DNA of 7,296 nt, from positions 1 through 7,296 of the forward strand of contig JADYYZ010000237.1 of the NCBI GenBank assembly GCA_020853405.1, read 5' to 3'. Numbering within the stretch: position 1 is the first letter of the stretch; each line of letters opens with the position of its first letter. The stretch comes from Acetobacteraceae bacterium (lineage in GTDB: Bacteria > Pseudomonadota > Alphaproteobacteria > Acetobacterales > Acetobacteraceae). Shown here piece by piece: positions 1 to 6,111 of this stretch. The notes under the pieces are model-generated. The model had not been told where the DNA came from and searched no databases. It saw only the letters and a program-made list of their open reading frames with translations. Made by a program: the position numbers and the translations under genes.

Positions 1-295
1 CACCGAGAAGGGCGAGCGCGTGCCCGGCCGCGGTTCCACCCCGAACCAGCACGACATCCTGACCGGCACGCAGTCTGACGGCACGGCATTCGCCGGCAGC
101 GAAGACCGCACCTGCCGCAACTGGTCATCCTCGACGGATGGCTCGGCGCTTGTCGGGCATCACGACCGCATGGGGCTTGATGACTCGGCGGCGGCAAAAT
201 CGTGGAACAGTTCGCACGGATCGCGCGGGTGCAGCCTTGACGCGCTGCGCACCACGGGCGGTGCCGGCCAGTTCTACTGCTTCGCCATCGACTGA
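1..295 (+). CDS. Lectin-like (C-type lectin fold) secreted protein, C-terminal part only
   Basis: This is the C-terminal end of a gene that begins before the window. The reading frame is open from base 2, so the GTG at 20 is probably internal. The visible 97 residues contain GTQSDGTAF, TCRNW, VGHHDR, SWNSSH, SRGC and GGAGQFYCF, an order I recognise from bacterial proteins annotated as lectin-like, with a C-type lectin or endostatin-like fold. Three cysteines (fragment residues 38, 77 and 93) lie where such domains form disulphides, which suggests an exported protein, but the signal peptide is outside the window. The ligand cannot be told from the fragment. It ends at TGA 293-295, tail to tail with the patatin gene about 30 bases away, so the two are not co-transcribed. 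The family call is from memory of the motif pattern; the strand and frame are secure. Confidence 0.72.
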   Translation, partial: TEKGERVPGRGSTPNQHDILTGTQSDGTAFAGSEDRTCRNWSSSTDGSALVGHHDRMGLDDSAAAKSWNSSHGSRGCSLDALRTTGGAGQFYCFAID

Positions 296-327
296 GCGCG
301 CCCGCGCCCGCGCCCGGCGTGTCGGCG

Positions 328-1536
328 TCAGCCTGACCGCCGCGTGCGGGCAGGCCTGTTGCTGCGCCCAAGCCGCAGAAGCCGGCGCAGACCCTGGCGC
401 CTTGGGCGCCGGTCGCCCTCCGGGGGGTCCGGCAGCGCCACCAGAGGCGCCGCCAGGTGGGCAAGGTCGAGGCTCGCGCGCACGCCGATTGCGGAAAGAT
501 TGTCCGCAAGCCACCGTTCGGCAGCCGCGTTTCCCAGATCACGCATGCGGCACAGGAAGTCCCAGCGGGGCGGCGCAAGCCCGCTGCCGATAGGCAACGC
601 GCGGAACGCCTCCTCGGCGCCGATCGCATGCAGGCGCGCCTGGCGCAGCCTGTCGAGCGCGCCTCCGGGCGGCGGCGGATCGGGCAGTTCCGCGATCAGC
701 CGCCGGGCAACCGCCAGCGATCGGAGTTCCTGGTGGAGCGCGGCACCGAAAGCGAGTTCGGCGCTGCGGGCGCGGATCGCCGCATTGCCACGCGGCGGAT
801 CGGGCCGTTCCTGCGGCGTGGTGCGCACCAGGATCACGTCGGGCGGGCTGCCCGCCTCGATCAGCGGGCGCAGCGGCGGGTTGCTGGCGTAGCCGCCATC
901 CCAATAGAGCTCGCCGTCGATTTCGACCGGCGGCATCAGCTGCGGCAGGCAGGCCGAGGCGAGCAGCACATCGACCGTGATCTCGGCGTCGCGGAACAGT
1001 TTCGGCTCGCCGGTACTGACCCGCGTGGCCGCGACGACCAGGCCGGGCGAACCGGGGCGGCCCAGCGCGCCCGGGTCGAACAGGCCGTCGAGCACGCCGA
1101 TCAGCGGGTTGGTTGCGAGCTGCCCCGCCGGCAGGGCAGGGGCGGCCTGGCGCAGCACCTCGGCCATCGGCCCGAACAGGGTGCCGAACGGGGGAAGCCA
1201 GGCCCCGGCATCGAGGTCCGGCGAGCCGGCGGCGACCGCCACGCGGCGCCAGAATTTTTCCATCAGCGCCTTCGCCTCCGCGGGGCCGCCGGTGGCAAGG
1301 CCCTGGACCAGCATGGCGGCATTCATCGCGCCGGCGCTGGTGCCACTGGCCAGCGCGATGGCAAGCCGGGGTTCATCGAGCAGCCGCTCCAGCACCCCCC
1401 AGGAGAAGGCGCCGAGCGCTCCACCGCCCTGGAGCGCGATGGTGACCGGTTGCGCGCCGCCTTTGCCGGGGTGCGCCAGGGCAGGATCGGGTGCTGTGGA
1501 CTCGGAGAGGATTGAAATCATGCTGCGCTGCAACAT
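328..1536 (-). CDS. Patatin-like phospholipase family protein
   Basis: This is a serine lipid acyl hydrolase of the patatin family, which uses a Ser-Asp dyad to cut fatty acyl ester bonds. All three family signatures are present in order: the glycine-rich oxyanion loop GGGALG at residues 37-42, the nucleophile elbow GTSAG at 65-69 (Ser67), and DGG at 213-215 (Asp213). I see no signal peptide or clear membrane segment, so the protein is probably cytoplasmic or peripheral. The last 28 residues contain 12 arginines, a basic tail beyond the catalytic domain that could touch phosphate headgroups or nucleic acid (inference). The 402-residue length assumes the ATG at 1536; an in-frame ATG at 1521 gives 397 residues. 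Neither has a convincing ribosome binding site, so the start is uncertain. The gene appears to be transcribed alone, and the substrate is unknown. Confidence 0.92.
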   Translation of the reverse strand: MLQRSMISILSESTAPDPALAHPGKGGAQPVTIALQGGGALGAFSWGVLERLLDEPRLAIALASGTSAGAMNAAMLVQGLATGGPAEAKALMEKFWRRVAVAAGSPDLDAGAWLPPFGTLFGPMAEVLRQAAPALPAGQLATNPLIGVLDGLFDPGALGRPGSPGLVVAATRVSTGEPKLFRDAEITVDVLLASACLPQLMPPVEIDGELYWDGGYASNPPLRPLIEAGSPPDVILVRTTPQERPDPPRGNAAIRARSAELAFGAALHQELRSLAVARRLIAELPDPPPPGGALDRLRQARLHAIGAEEAFRALPIGSGLAPPRWDFLCRMRDLGNAAAERWLADNLSAIGVRASLDLAHLAAPLVALPDPPEGDRRPRRQGLRRLLRLGRSNRPARTRRSG

Positions 1537-1654
1537 GGGTGGCCAAAGCCGCCTCTGCTACCCACGGCATCGTGAGCAGGGTGTCGATCCACGCACGCGG
1601 GCCACGACCCGTTGGCCGGACCAAGGTGCGGTGCCTCAGGAGAGCAGAGTCGGC

Positions 1655-1680
1655 AATTTATTGAATTAAAAAGAAATTAT
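1655..1680. other. AT-rich patch in the 1537-1783 spacer
   Basis: These 26 bases contain only about three G or C residues, in a window that is otherwise strongly GC-rich. The patch lies between the end of the FAH-family gene and the start of the patatin gene. On the minus strand it reads as a T-rich run, including five consecutive T. It could be the unwinding region of a patatin promoter, or the distal part of a terminator for the FAH-family transcript. I could not find a good -35/-10 pair in it on either strand, so the function is open. I see no gene in the rest of the spacer. Confidence 0.4.
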
Positions 1681-1708
1681 GCGGCCCCTGCGTTCAGCCA
1701 TGGCGGAC

Positions 1709-1725
1709 CCCGCCGGTGGGGCGGG
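1709..1725 (-). terminator. Weak possible hairpin downstream of the FAH-family gene
   Basis: CCCGCC at 1709-1714 can pair with GGCGGG at 1720-1725 around a five-base loop. The hairpin lies about 60 bases past the stop codon of the FAH-family gene. A T-rich run on the minus strand occurs only about 30 bases further on, so this is not a textbook intrinsic terminator. Competing stems are possible (GGCGG 1702-1706 with CCGCC 1710-1714), and chance pairing is common in DNA this rich in GC. Confidence 0.2.
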
Positions 1726-1783
1726 CGGCGCTGCGCATGGCGCACCTGCACGGCCTCAGCCCTGCCAGCCGCCGCGCCCTGCC

Positions 1784-2626
1784 TCAGGTCTGCACCAGCT
1801 CGCTCCGCTGCTTGCCCAGGCCCTCGACCTCGATCTCCATCACGTCGCCGGCCTTCAGGAACTTCGGCGGCTTGAACCCGAGCCCGACGCCGGCCGGGGT
1901 GCCGGTGGAAATCACGTCGCCTGGTTCCAGCGTCATGAACTGCGAGAGGTAGGCGACGATCTCGAACACGCCGAACACCAGGTTCGTGGTGGTGCCGTTC
2001 TGGCGGAGCTCGCCGTTCACCCAGCTCTTCACGGCGAGCTTGCCGGGGTCGGGCACCTGGTCGGCGGTGACCAGCCACGGCCCGATCGGGCAGAACGTGT
2101 CGGCCGACTTGCCCTTGGTGAACTGGCCGCCGCGCTCGGCCTGCCAGTGCCGTTCGGAAACGTCGTTCACCACGCAGTAGCCGGCGATCACTTTCAGCGC
2201 ATCCGCTGCCTTCACGTGCCGCGCCCGGGTGCCGATGACGATACCGAGCTCGCTTTCATAGTCGGTCTTGACCGACCCGGGCAGGATCTCGACCGCGTCG
2301 AACGGCCCGGTGTAGCTGGTGGTGGCCTTCATGAACACCAGCGGTTCCGTGGGCAGTTTGGCGCCGGTCTCGGCGGCGTGGTCGGAATAGTTGAGGCCGA
2401 TGCACACGATCTTGCCCGGGCGGGGAACCGGCGCGCCCAGCCGCGTGCCGGGGGCGACCTCGGGCAGTTTCGCGGGATCGAGCCGCGCGATCATCAGAAG
2501 CCCCGCCGGCGACAGCGACGCCGCGTCGAAATCGGCGACCTGCCCCGACAGGTCGCGCAGCTTGCCCGTCGCATCCAGAAGCCCCGGCTTCTCGGAACCC
2601 TTTGCACCGAACCGCACCAGTTTCAT
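1784..2626 (-). CDS. Fumarylacetoacetate hydrolase (FAH) family protein
   Basis: This 280-residue protein belongs to the FAH superfamily, metal-dependent enzymes that hydrolyse or decarboxylate beta-diketo and beta-keto acids (acylpyruvates, oxaloacetate, diketo-deoxy sugar acids). A small N-terminal domain (about 1-65) precedes the FAH fold. The lid motif NYSDHAAE (79-86) supplies the likely His83/Glu86 pair. The metal ligands appear as Glu124 and Glu126 in DYESELG and Asp155 in VVNDVSER. Lys173 in KGKSADTF matches the active-site lysine, and TGTP (241-244) is the usual C-terminal motif. I chose the ATG at 2626 because AAGGGAG lies 10 bases upstream and family homology begins at MKLVRFG; the longer frame back to 2779 runs into the divergent gene. 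The substrate is not settled: 2,4-diketo-3-deoxy-sugar-acid hydrolase, acylpyruvase or oxaloacetate decarboxylase are all possible. Its position head to head with tartrate dehydrogenase suggests a C4 keto-acid role (inference). Confidence 0.93.
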   Translation of the reverse strand: MKLVRFGAKGSEKPGLLDATGKLRDLSGQVADFDAASLSPAGLLMIARLDPAKLPEVAPGTRLGAPVPRPGKIVCIGLNYSDHAAETGAKLPTEPLVFMKATTSYTGPFDAVEILPGSVKTDYESELGIVIGTRARHVKAADALKVIAGYCVVNDVSERHWQAERGGQFTKGKSADTFCPIGPWLVTADQVPDPGKLAVKSWVNGELRQNGTTTNLVFGVFEIVAYLSQFMTLEPGDVISTGTPAGVGLGFKPPKFLKAGDVMEIEVEGLGKQRSELVQT

Positions 2627-2660
2627 TCCCGCACCACTCCCTTGCGCCGGCCGGCCTCGA

Positions 2661-2694
2661 TTGACCGGCAGAAACCCGGGCGGCACTGTGCCGC
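2661..2694 (+). promoter_or_regulatory. Divergent control region: perfect 15-base palindrome and possible -35
   Basis: The 103 bases between the two divergent start codons hold the perfect inverted repeat GCGGCAC-T-GTGCCGC at 2680-2694. A TTGACC hexamer at 2661-2666 is a good -35 match. The hexamer 17 bases later (2684-2689) is a poor -10 and falls inside the palindrome. The layout, with a symmetric site where polymerase would bind between divergent catabolic genes, is what one expects of an operator for a dimeric regulator. No regulator gene is in the window, so the protein family cannot be named. Confidence 0.35.
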
Positions 2695-2729
2695 GCCCCG
2701 CACGACCCGCAAAGAGAGGACTCCTCGAA

Positions 2730-3800
2730 ATGGCACGCACCCACCGCATCGCCGTCATTCCCGGCGACGGCATCGGCAAGGAAGTGGTGCCCGAGGGGCT
2801 GCGCGTGCTCGATGCCGCGGCCGGGCGCTTCGGCTTCCGGCTTTCGACCAGCCAGTTCGACTGGTCGTGCGAGACCTACAAGGCGACCGGGCGGATGATG
2901 CCCGAGGACGGGCTCGACCAGCTCCGCCCGCACGATGCGGTGTTCCTGGGCGCGGTCGGCTGGCCCGGCGTGCCCGACCACGTGTCGCTGTGGGGGCTGC
3001 TGATCCCGATGCGGCGCGGCTTCGACCAGTACGCCAATGTCCGTCCCTGCCGGCTGATGCCGGGTGCGAAGACGCCGCTGCGCGACCGCACGGAGAAGGA
3101 CATCGACTTCGTGGTCGTGCGCGAGAACACCGAGGGCGAGTATTCCAGCAGCGGCGGGAAGATGTTCGCCGGCACCGAGCGCGAGTTCGTCACCCAGGAC
3201 AGCGTGCTGACCCGCGTCGGCTGCGACCGCATCATGGACTATGCGTTCAAGCTGGCGGAGACGCGGCCACGAAAAAAGGTCACCAGCGCCACCAAGTCGA
3301 ACGGCATCACCTTCACCATGCCGTACTGGGACGAGCGCTTCGCCGAGGCAGCCAGGCGCTACCCGCACATCACGACCGACTGGTTCCACATCGACATCCT
3401 GTGCGCGCATTTCGTGCAGCACCCGGACTGGTTCGACGTGGTGGTCGGATCGAACCTGTTCGGCGACATTCTTTCCGACCTGGGGCCAGCGGTGGCCGGT
3501 TCGATCGGCATCGCGCCGAGTGCCAACATCAACCCGGCCAGGACGGCGCCCAGCATGTTCGAACCCGTGCATGGCTCGGCGCCCGACATCGCGGGCAGGA
3601 AGATCGCCAACCCGATCGGCCAGATCTGGTCCGGCGCGATGATGCTGGAGCATGTGGGCGAGGCGGCGGCGGCAAAGGCGATCGTCGCCGCGATCGAGAC
3701 CTGCCTTGCCGAGGGCGGCCCGCGCACCCGCGACATGGGCGGCCAGGCCGGCACCGAGGAGGTCGGCCGCGCGATCGCGGAGATCGTCGCCCGCGGCTGA
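2730..3800 (+). CDS. Tartrate dehydrogenase / D-malate dehydrogenase (decarboxylating)
   Basis: This 356-residue protein belongs to the isocitrate / isopropylmalate dehydrogenase family. Members of this subgroup (TtuC, DmlA, YeaU) use NAD and a divalent metal to oxidise L-tartrate to oxaloglycolate, and to oxidise and decarboxylate D-malate to pyruvate and meso-tartrate to glycerate. Supporting motifs are the N-terminal IPGDGIGKE (10-18), the subgroup-specific stretches DWSCETY (44-50), GAVGWPGVPDH (74-84) and SLWGLLIP (86-93), RENTEGEY (131-138), and the signature NLFGDILSD (242-250) with metal-binding Asp246 and Asp250. Lys189 and Asp222 sit where catalytic residues are expected, and PSANI (263-267) and EPVHGSAPDIAG (278-289) form the nucleotide side. 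The ATG at 2730 has AGAGGA nine bases upstream. The length is normal for the family and no key residue is missing. Tartrate and D-malate activity cannot be separated from the sequence. Confidence 0.95.
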   Translation: MARTHRIAVIPGDGIGKEVVPEGLRVLDAAAGRFGFRLSTSQFDWSCETYKATGRMMPEDGLDQLRPHDAVFLGAVGWPGVPDHVSLWGLLIPMRRGFDQYANVRPCRLMPGAKTPLRDRTEKDIDFVVVRENTEGEYSSSGGKMFAGTEREFVTQDSVLTRVGCDRIMDYAFKLAETRPRKKVTSATKSNGITFTMPYWDERFAEAARRYPHITTDWFHIDILCAHFVQHPDWFDVVVGSNLFGDILSDLGPAVAGSIGIAPSANINPARTAPSMFEPVHGSAPDIAGRKIANPIGQIWSGAMMLEHVGEAAAAKAIVAAIETCLAEGGPRTRDMGGQAGTEEVGRAIAEIVARG

Positions 3801-3801
3801 A

Positions 3802-3855
3802 GCATGGCCGGGCCGCTGGCCGCCGCGCGCGGCCGTTGCCGGCCGCGGCCCATGC
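3802..3855. terminator. Long imperfect inverted repeat between convergent genes (possible two-way terminator)
   Basis: Starting directly after the dehydrogenase stop codon, GCAT-GGCC-g-GGCC (3802-3814) can pair with GGCC-gc-GGCC-c-ATGC (3841-3855), giving about 12 base pairs with small bulges. Inside it, GGCCGC (3818-3823) pairs with GCGGCC (3829-3834) around a five-base loop. No T-run follows on either strand, so intrinsic termination is uncertain, but the place is right for stopping transcripts from both sides. The rest of the gap up to 3909 shows nothing else. Confidence 0.4.
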
Positions 3856-3909
3856 CGGTTGCGGCTGCCCGCCCCCGGCCACTGCCACGAAATCCGCGAG
3901 CCGGGCTGC

Positions 3910-4650
3910 CTACGCCTTGCCGGCGAAGGCGCGCTCCACCGCCTCGGCGAAGGCCGCCATGCTGGGGAAGTGCAGGTCATAGCCGGCGGCCGCTTGCGGC
4001 GTCGCGCCGGCACCCGCCTTGCCCATCCGCCGGTCGATCCAGACGCTGGCAAGCCCGAGCTGCTTCGCCGGCCCATGGTCGTGATAGAGGCTCTGCGCCA
4101 CGTGCAGCCAGTTCTTCGGCGCGATGCCCTCGGCGGCGAAGCGTTCGCGCGCGCGTTCGAAATGCTTCAGCGCCGGCTTGTAGCAGCCGGTCTCCTCGGC
4201 GGTGATCGCGAAATCGAACGGATCGCCACCTGGCCCCGACAGCCGCTTGCGGCTGGCAGCGATGCCCGCCTTGTGCACATTGGAAAGGATCACCAGCCGG
4301 CGGTAATGCCGGCGCAGCACGGCAAGGGCGGCGGCACTGTCGGGAAAGGCCGGCCAATCGGGCACGCTCGCGGCAAACGTCTCGGCCTGGCGCGCATCAT
4401 GGCGCATGCCCAGCGCGTTCTGCACGTCGAGCATGGTGCGGCGCAGCACCTCGGGGTAGAGCGGCGCCGGGTCGCCGGCCTCGTGCGCGTGCTCGAACCG
4501 GCCGAAGGCTTCCAGTACGGCCTCCGGCGCGTGCCGCAGTCCTTCGGCGGCAAGCGCCGGCGCGATCGCTGCCGCGATTCCGCCCTCCCAGTCGATCAGC
4601 GTGCCGTAGCAGTCGAAGGTCAGCGCCTGGAAGCGGGTGAGGTCGAGCAT
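3910..4650 (-). CDS. HAD-superfamily hydrolase, haloacid dehalogenase type II-like
   Basis: This 246-residue cytoplasmic hydrolase of the HAD superfamily has a helical cap. Motif I is TFDCYGTLIDWE with the nucleophile Asp13, motif II is ILSNVHKAG (Ser123-Asn124), motif III is Lys158 in CYKPALKHF, and motif IV lies in HVAQSLYHDHGPA (acidic Asp191). The FD-x-YGTL-x-D form and the Ser-Asn pair place it nearest to L-2-haloacid dehalogenases, which form an ester on the aspartate and release halide. However, by my alignment the dehalogenase Asn of the SSN motif is Leu188 here and the later Tyr is Phe164, so another substrate, such as a phosphate ester, may be more likely. The ATG at 4650 has an excellent AAAGGAG five bases upstream. 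The gene converges with the tartrate dehydrogenase and is divergent from the 96-residue gene. Confidence 0.9.
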   Translation of the reverse strand: MLDLTRFQALTFDCYGTLIDWEGGIAAAIAPALAAEGLRHAPEAVLEAFGRFEHAHEAGDPAPLYPEVLRRTMLDVQNALGMRHDARQAETFAASVPDWPAFPDSAAALAVLRRHYRRLVILSNVHKAGIAASRKRLSGPGGDPFDFAITAEETGCYKPALKHFERARERFAAEGIAPKNWLHVAQSLYHDHGPAKQLGLASVWIDRRMGKAGAGATPQAAAGYDLHFPSMAAFAEAVERAFAGKA

Positions 4651-4745
4651 GGCGGCTCCTTTGGTTGCGGTGCAGAGGTGGCAGCGCGGCGGTCGCGGCG
4701 CAATGCGGCAAGCCGCAACACCGCCCCGCCCGCCGCCCCGCGTTC

Positions 4746-4774
4746 TTGATGGCAGGGCGCCAGGAGGGTATTGT
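4746..4774 (+). promoter_or_regulatory. Possible sigma-70 promoter for the 96-residue gene
   Basis: TTGATG (4746-4751) and TATTGT (4769-4774) are separated by 17 bases; each matches four of six consensus bases. Transcription would begin near 4781, about 60 bases before the ATG at 4841. It is the best promoter-like pair in the 190-base divergent spacer, but alphaproteobacterial promoters are poorly predicted by this consensus. Confidence 0.3.
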
Positions 4775-4785
4775 CGGCGAACTGA

Positions 4786-4802
4786 TTGCAAATCACTCGC
4801 AA
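4786..4802. promoter_or_regulatory. Fur-box-like partial palindrome
   Basis: TTGCAAATCACTCGCAA is a 17-base sequence with TTGC/GCAA arms and six of eight positions paired around a central C. It resembles the TGCAAAT-n-ATTCGCA style of alphaproteobacterial Fur/Mur iron or manganese sites. It lies just after the predicted transcription start of the 96-residue gene, where a bound repressor would block transcription. Regulator identity is inference from pattern only. Confidence 0.3.
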
Positions 4803-4840
4803 CTAGGTGCTCGCAGCCGGGCGGGCGACAGGACGCTTCG

Positions 4841-5131
4841 ATGGGTCGCGACTTCAGCTACATCGCCCGCCGCTGCGAGCGTGCCGTGGTCGCTGCCTAT
4901 CGCGACCTGCGCGTGAAGGGCGTCGCCGACATCAACGCCTTCATGGCCTGCACCACGCTCTATCGCGTGCACCACCCGGAAGCCTCGGTGGACGAGGCGC
5001 GCCGCCTGGTTGCCGAATGGATCGACCACCACGTGGCGCGCGGCGCGAGTGGGCCGACCGGCGGCTGCGATTGTTCCGAAAGGGCCTCCCCCTTGCCTGC
5101 TGCGACGATACGGCAGCGCCGTTCCGCCTGA
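4841..5131 (+). CDS. Small protein of unknown function, 96 residues
   Basis: I do not recognise this gene. It is supported as real by a clean start (ATG 4841 with AGGA seven bases upstream), by codons that nearly all end in G or C over the first 67 residues, and by a protein-like sequence. Residues 1-67 look mostly helical, with segments such as YIARRCERAVVAAYRDLR, INAFMACTTLYRVHHPEA and EARRLVAEWIDHH; several Arg and His residues and Cys13 stand out. There is no signal peptide or membrane segment. The last 29 residues (with CDCS and RQRRSA) are low in structure and use rarer codons, so the conserved part may end near residue 67. The stop at 5129-5131 is 11 bases before the start of the hydroxyacid dehydrogenase, so the two are probably one operon. 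Codons in the matching positions of the other frames give no better protein. Confidence 0.65.
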   Translation: MGRDFSYIARRCERAVVAAYRDLRVKGVADINAFMACTTLYRVHHPEASVDEARRLVAEWIDHHVARGASGPTGGCDCSERASPLPAATIRQRRSA

Positions 5132-5142
5132 GGCGCGGGCGG

Positions 5143-6111
5143 GTGCCGTTCCGCCTGCTGTTTCTTCCGCCGATCACCGAAATCCATCGCGGCTGGGCAC
5201 GCCGCCTCGCGGCCGAGGTGGCAGGGCTCGAGGTCCGCGTCGCGGAAACCCCGGCCGAGGCAGACGCAGGCCTGGCCGAGGCGGATGGCGCGGTCGGCAC
5301 GCTCGATGCGGCGCGGCTTTCGCGCGCGAACAACCTGTGCTGGCTGCAGTCGCACCAGGCGGCGCCGCCGGCCGGCTACTATTTCCCGGAACTGGTGGCG
5401 CACCGGCTGGTCGTCACCAATATGCGCGAGATCTACAACGACCATATCGGCGCGCACGTGATGGCCTTCGTGCTGGCCTTCGCGCGCGGGTTCCACGAAT
5501 ACCTGCCGCAGCAGCTGCGCGCCGAGTGGAAGCCGCGGCCGCTCGACCAGGGCGTCGTCGACCTGCCATCCTCGACCATGCTGGTCGTCGGCCTGGGCGG
5601 CATCGGTGCCGAGCTGGCGCGGCTTGCCAAAGCGTTCGGCATGACGGTGCTGGCGACCGATGCGCGGCGCACCGGCCGGCCTCCCTCTGTCGATGAGCTG
5701 CACCCTGCCGACAGGTTGGACGCGCTGCTTCCCCGCGCGGATTTCGTGGTGCTGACCGTGCCGCACACGCCGGCGACCGAAGGCTTCATGCACCGCGCCC
5801 GTTTCCGGCTGATGAGGAAAAGCGCGTTCTTCATCAATATCGGCCGCGGCATGACGACGCGGCTGGATGGCCTGGTCGATGCCCTGCGTGCAGGCGACCT
5901 GGCAGGGGCGGCGCTCGACGTGTTCGAGACCGAGCCGTTGCCGGCCGATCACCCGCTGTGGCGGATGGGGAACGTGCTGATCACGCCGCACACCGCCGGC
6001 TACGGCCCGCACCTGGACGAACGGCGCTACGCGATCATCCGCGACAATTGCCGCGCCGTGATCGCCGGCACCCAATTGCGCAACGTCGTCGACAAGGCCG
6101 CCTGGTTCTGA
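5143..6111 (+). CDS. D-2-hydroxyacid dehydrogenase (NAD-dependent)
   Basis: This enzyme interconverts 2-keto acids and D-2-hydroxy acids with a nicotinamide cofactor; relatives act on hydroxypyruvate, glyoxylate, D-lactate or D-glycerate. The 322-residue protein has a split substrate domain (about 1-105 and 290-322) around a Rossmann domain with GLGGIG at 150-155 and Asp173 at the end of the second strand, favouring NAD over NADP. The catalytic triad is visible: Arg235 in NIGRG, Glu264 in FETEPL and His283 in TPHTAG. The frame is open far upstream, but homology begins at PFRLLFLPPITE, so I chose the GTG at 5143, which has GAGG nine bases upstream. Starts inside the preceding gene (ATG near 5019, TTG 5071) would add residues unlike the family. 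The link to the nearby tartrate dehydrogenase, for example as a hydroxypyruvate reductase, is inference. Confidence 0.93.
   Translation: MPFRLLFLPPITEIHRGWARRLAAEVAGLEVRVAETPAEADAGLAEADGAVGTLDAARLSRANNLCWLQSHQAAPPAGYYFPELVAHRLVVTNMREIYNDHIGAHVMAFVLAFARGFHEYLPQQLRAEWKPRPLDQGVVDLPSSTMLVVGLGGIGAELARLAKAFGMTVLATDARRTGRPPSVDELHPADRLDALLPRADFVVLTVPHTPATEGFMHRARFRLMRKSAFFINIGRGMTTRLDGLVDALRAGDLAGAALDVFETEPLPADHPLWRMGNVLITPHTAGYGPHLDERRYAIIRDNCRAVIAGTQLRNVVDKAAWF

Noticed and set aside
299..318. Short run of CCCGCG hexamers in the convergent gap.
   Set aside because: Only about three copies, without dyad symmetry or spacing; ordinary GC-rich low-complexity DNA.
457..1515. Long open frame on the plus strand across the patatin gene (352 codons).
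   Set aside because: It is antisense to a gene with all patatin motifs, has no recognisable domain, and such open frames are expected in GC-rich DNA.
2627..2779. N-terminal extension of the FAH-family protein to 2779.
   Set aside because: It would overlap the start of the divergent dehydrogenase, and both the ribosome binding site and family homology point to 2626.
1679..3982. Very long plus-strand open frame (767 codons) opposite the FAH-family gene and then out of frame with the dehydrogenase.
   Set aside because: It crosses two well-supported genes and their control region, its product has no family signature, and its codon use mirrors the other frames.
2256..4076. Long minus-strand open frame (606 codons) across the dehydrogenase.
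   Set aside because: It is antisense to a complete tartrate dehydrogenase and overlaps the FAH-family and HAD genes in another frame; no domain is visible.
4651..4791. N-terminal extension of the HAD protein to 4791.
   Set aside because: The extra residues are basic and unlike the family, while ATG 4650 has a near-ideal ribosome binding site.
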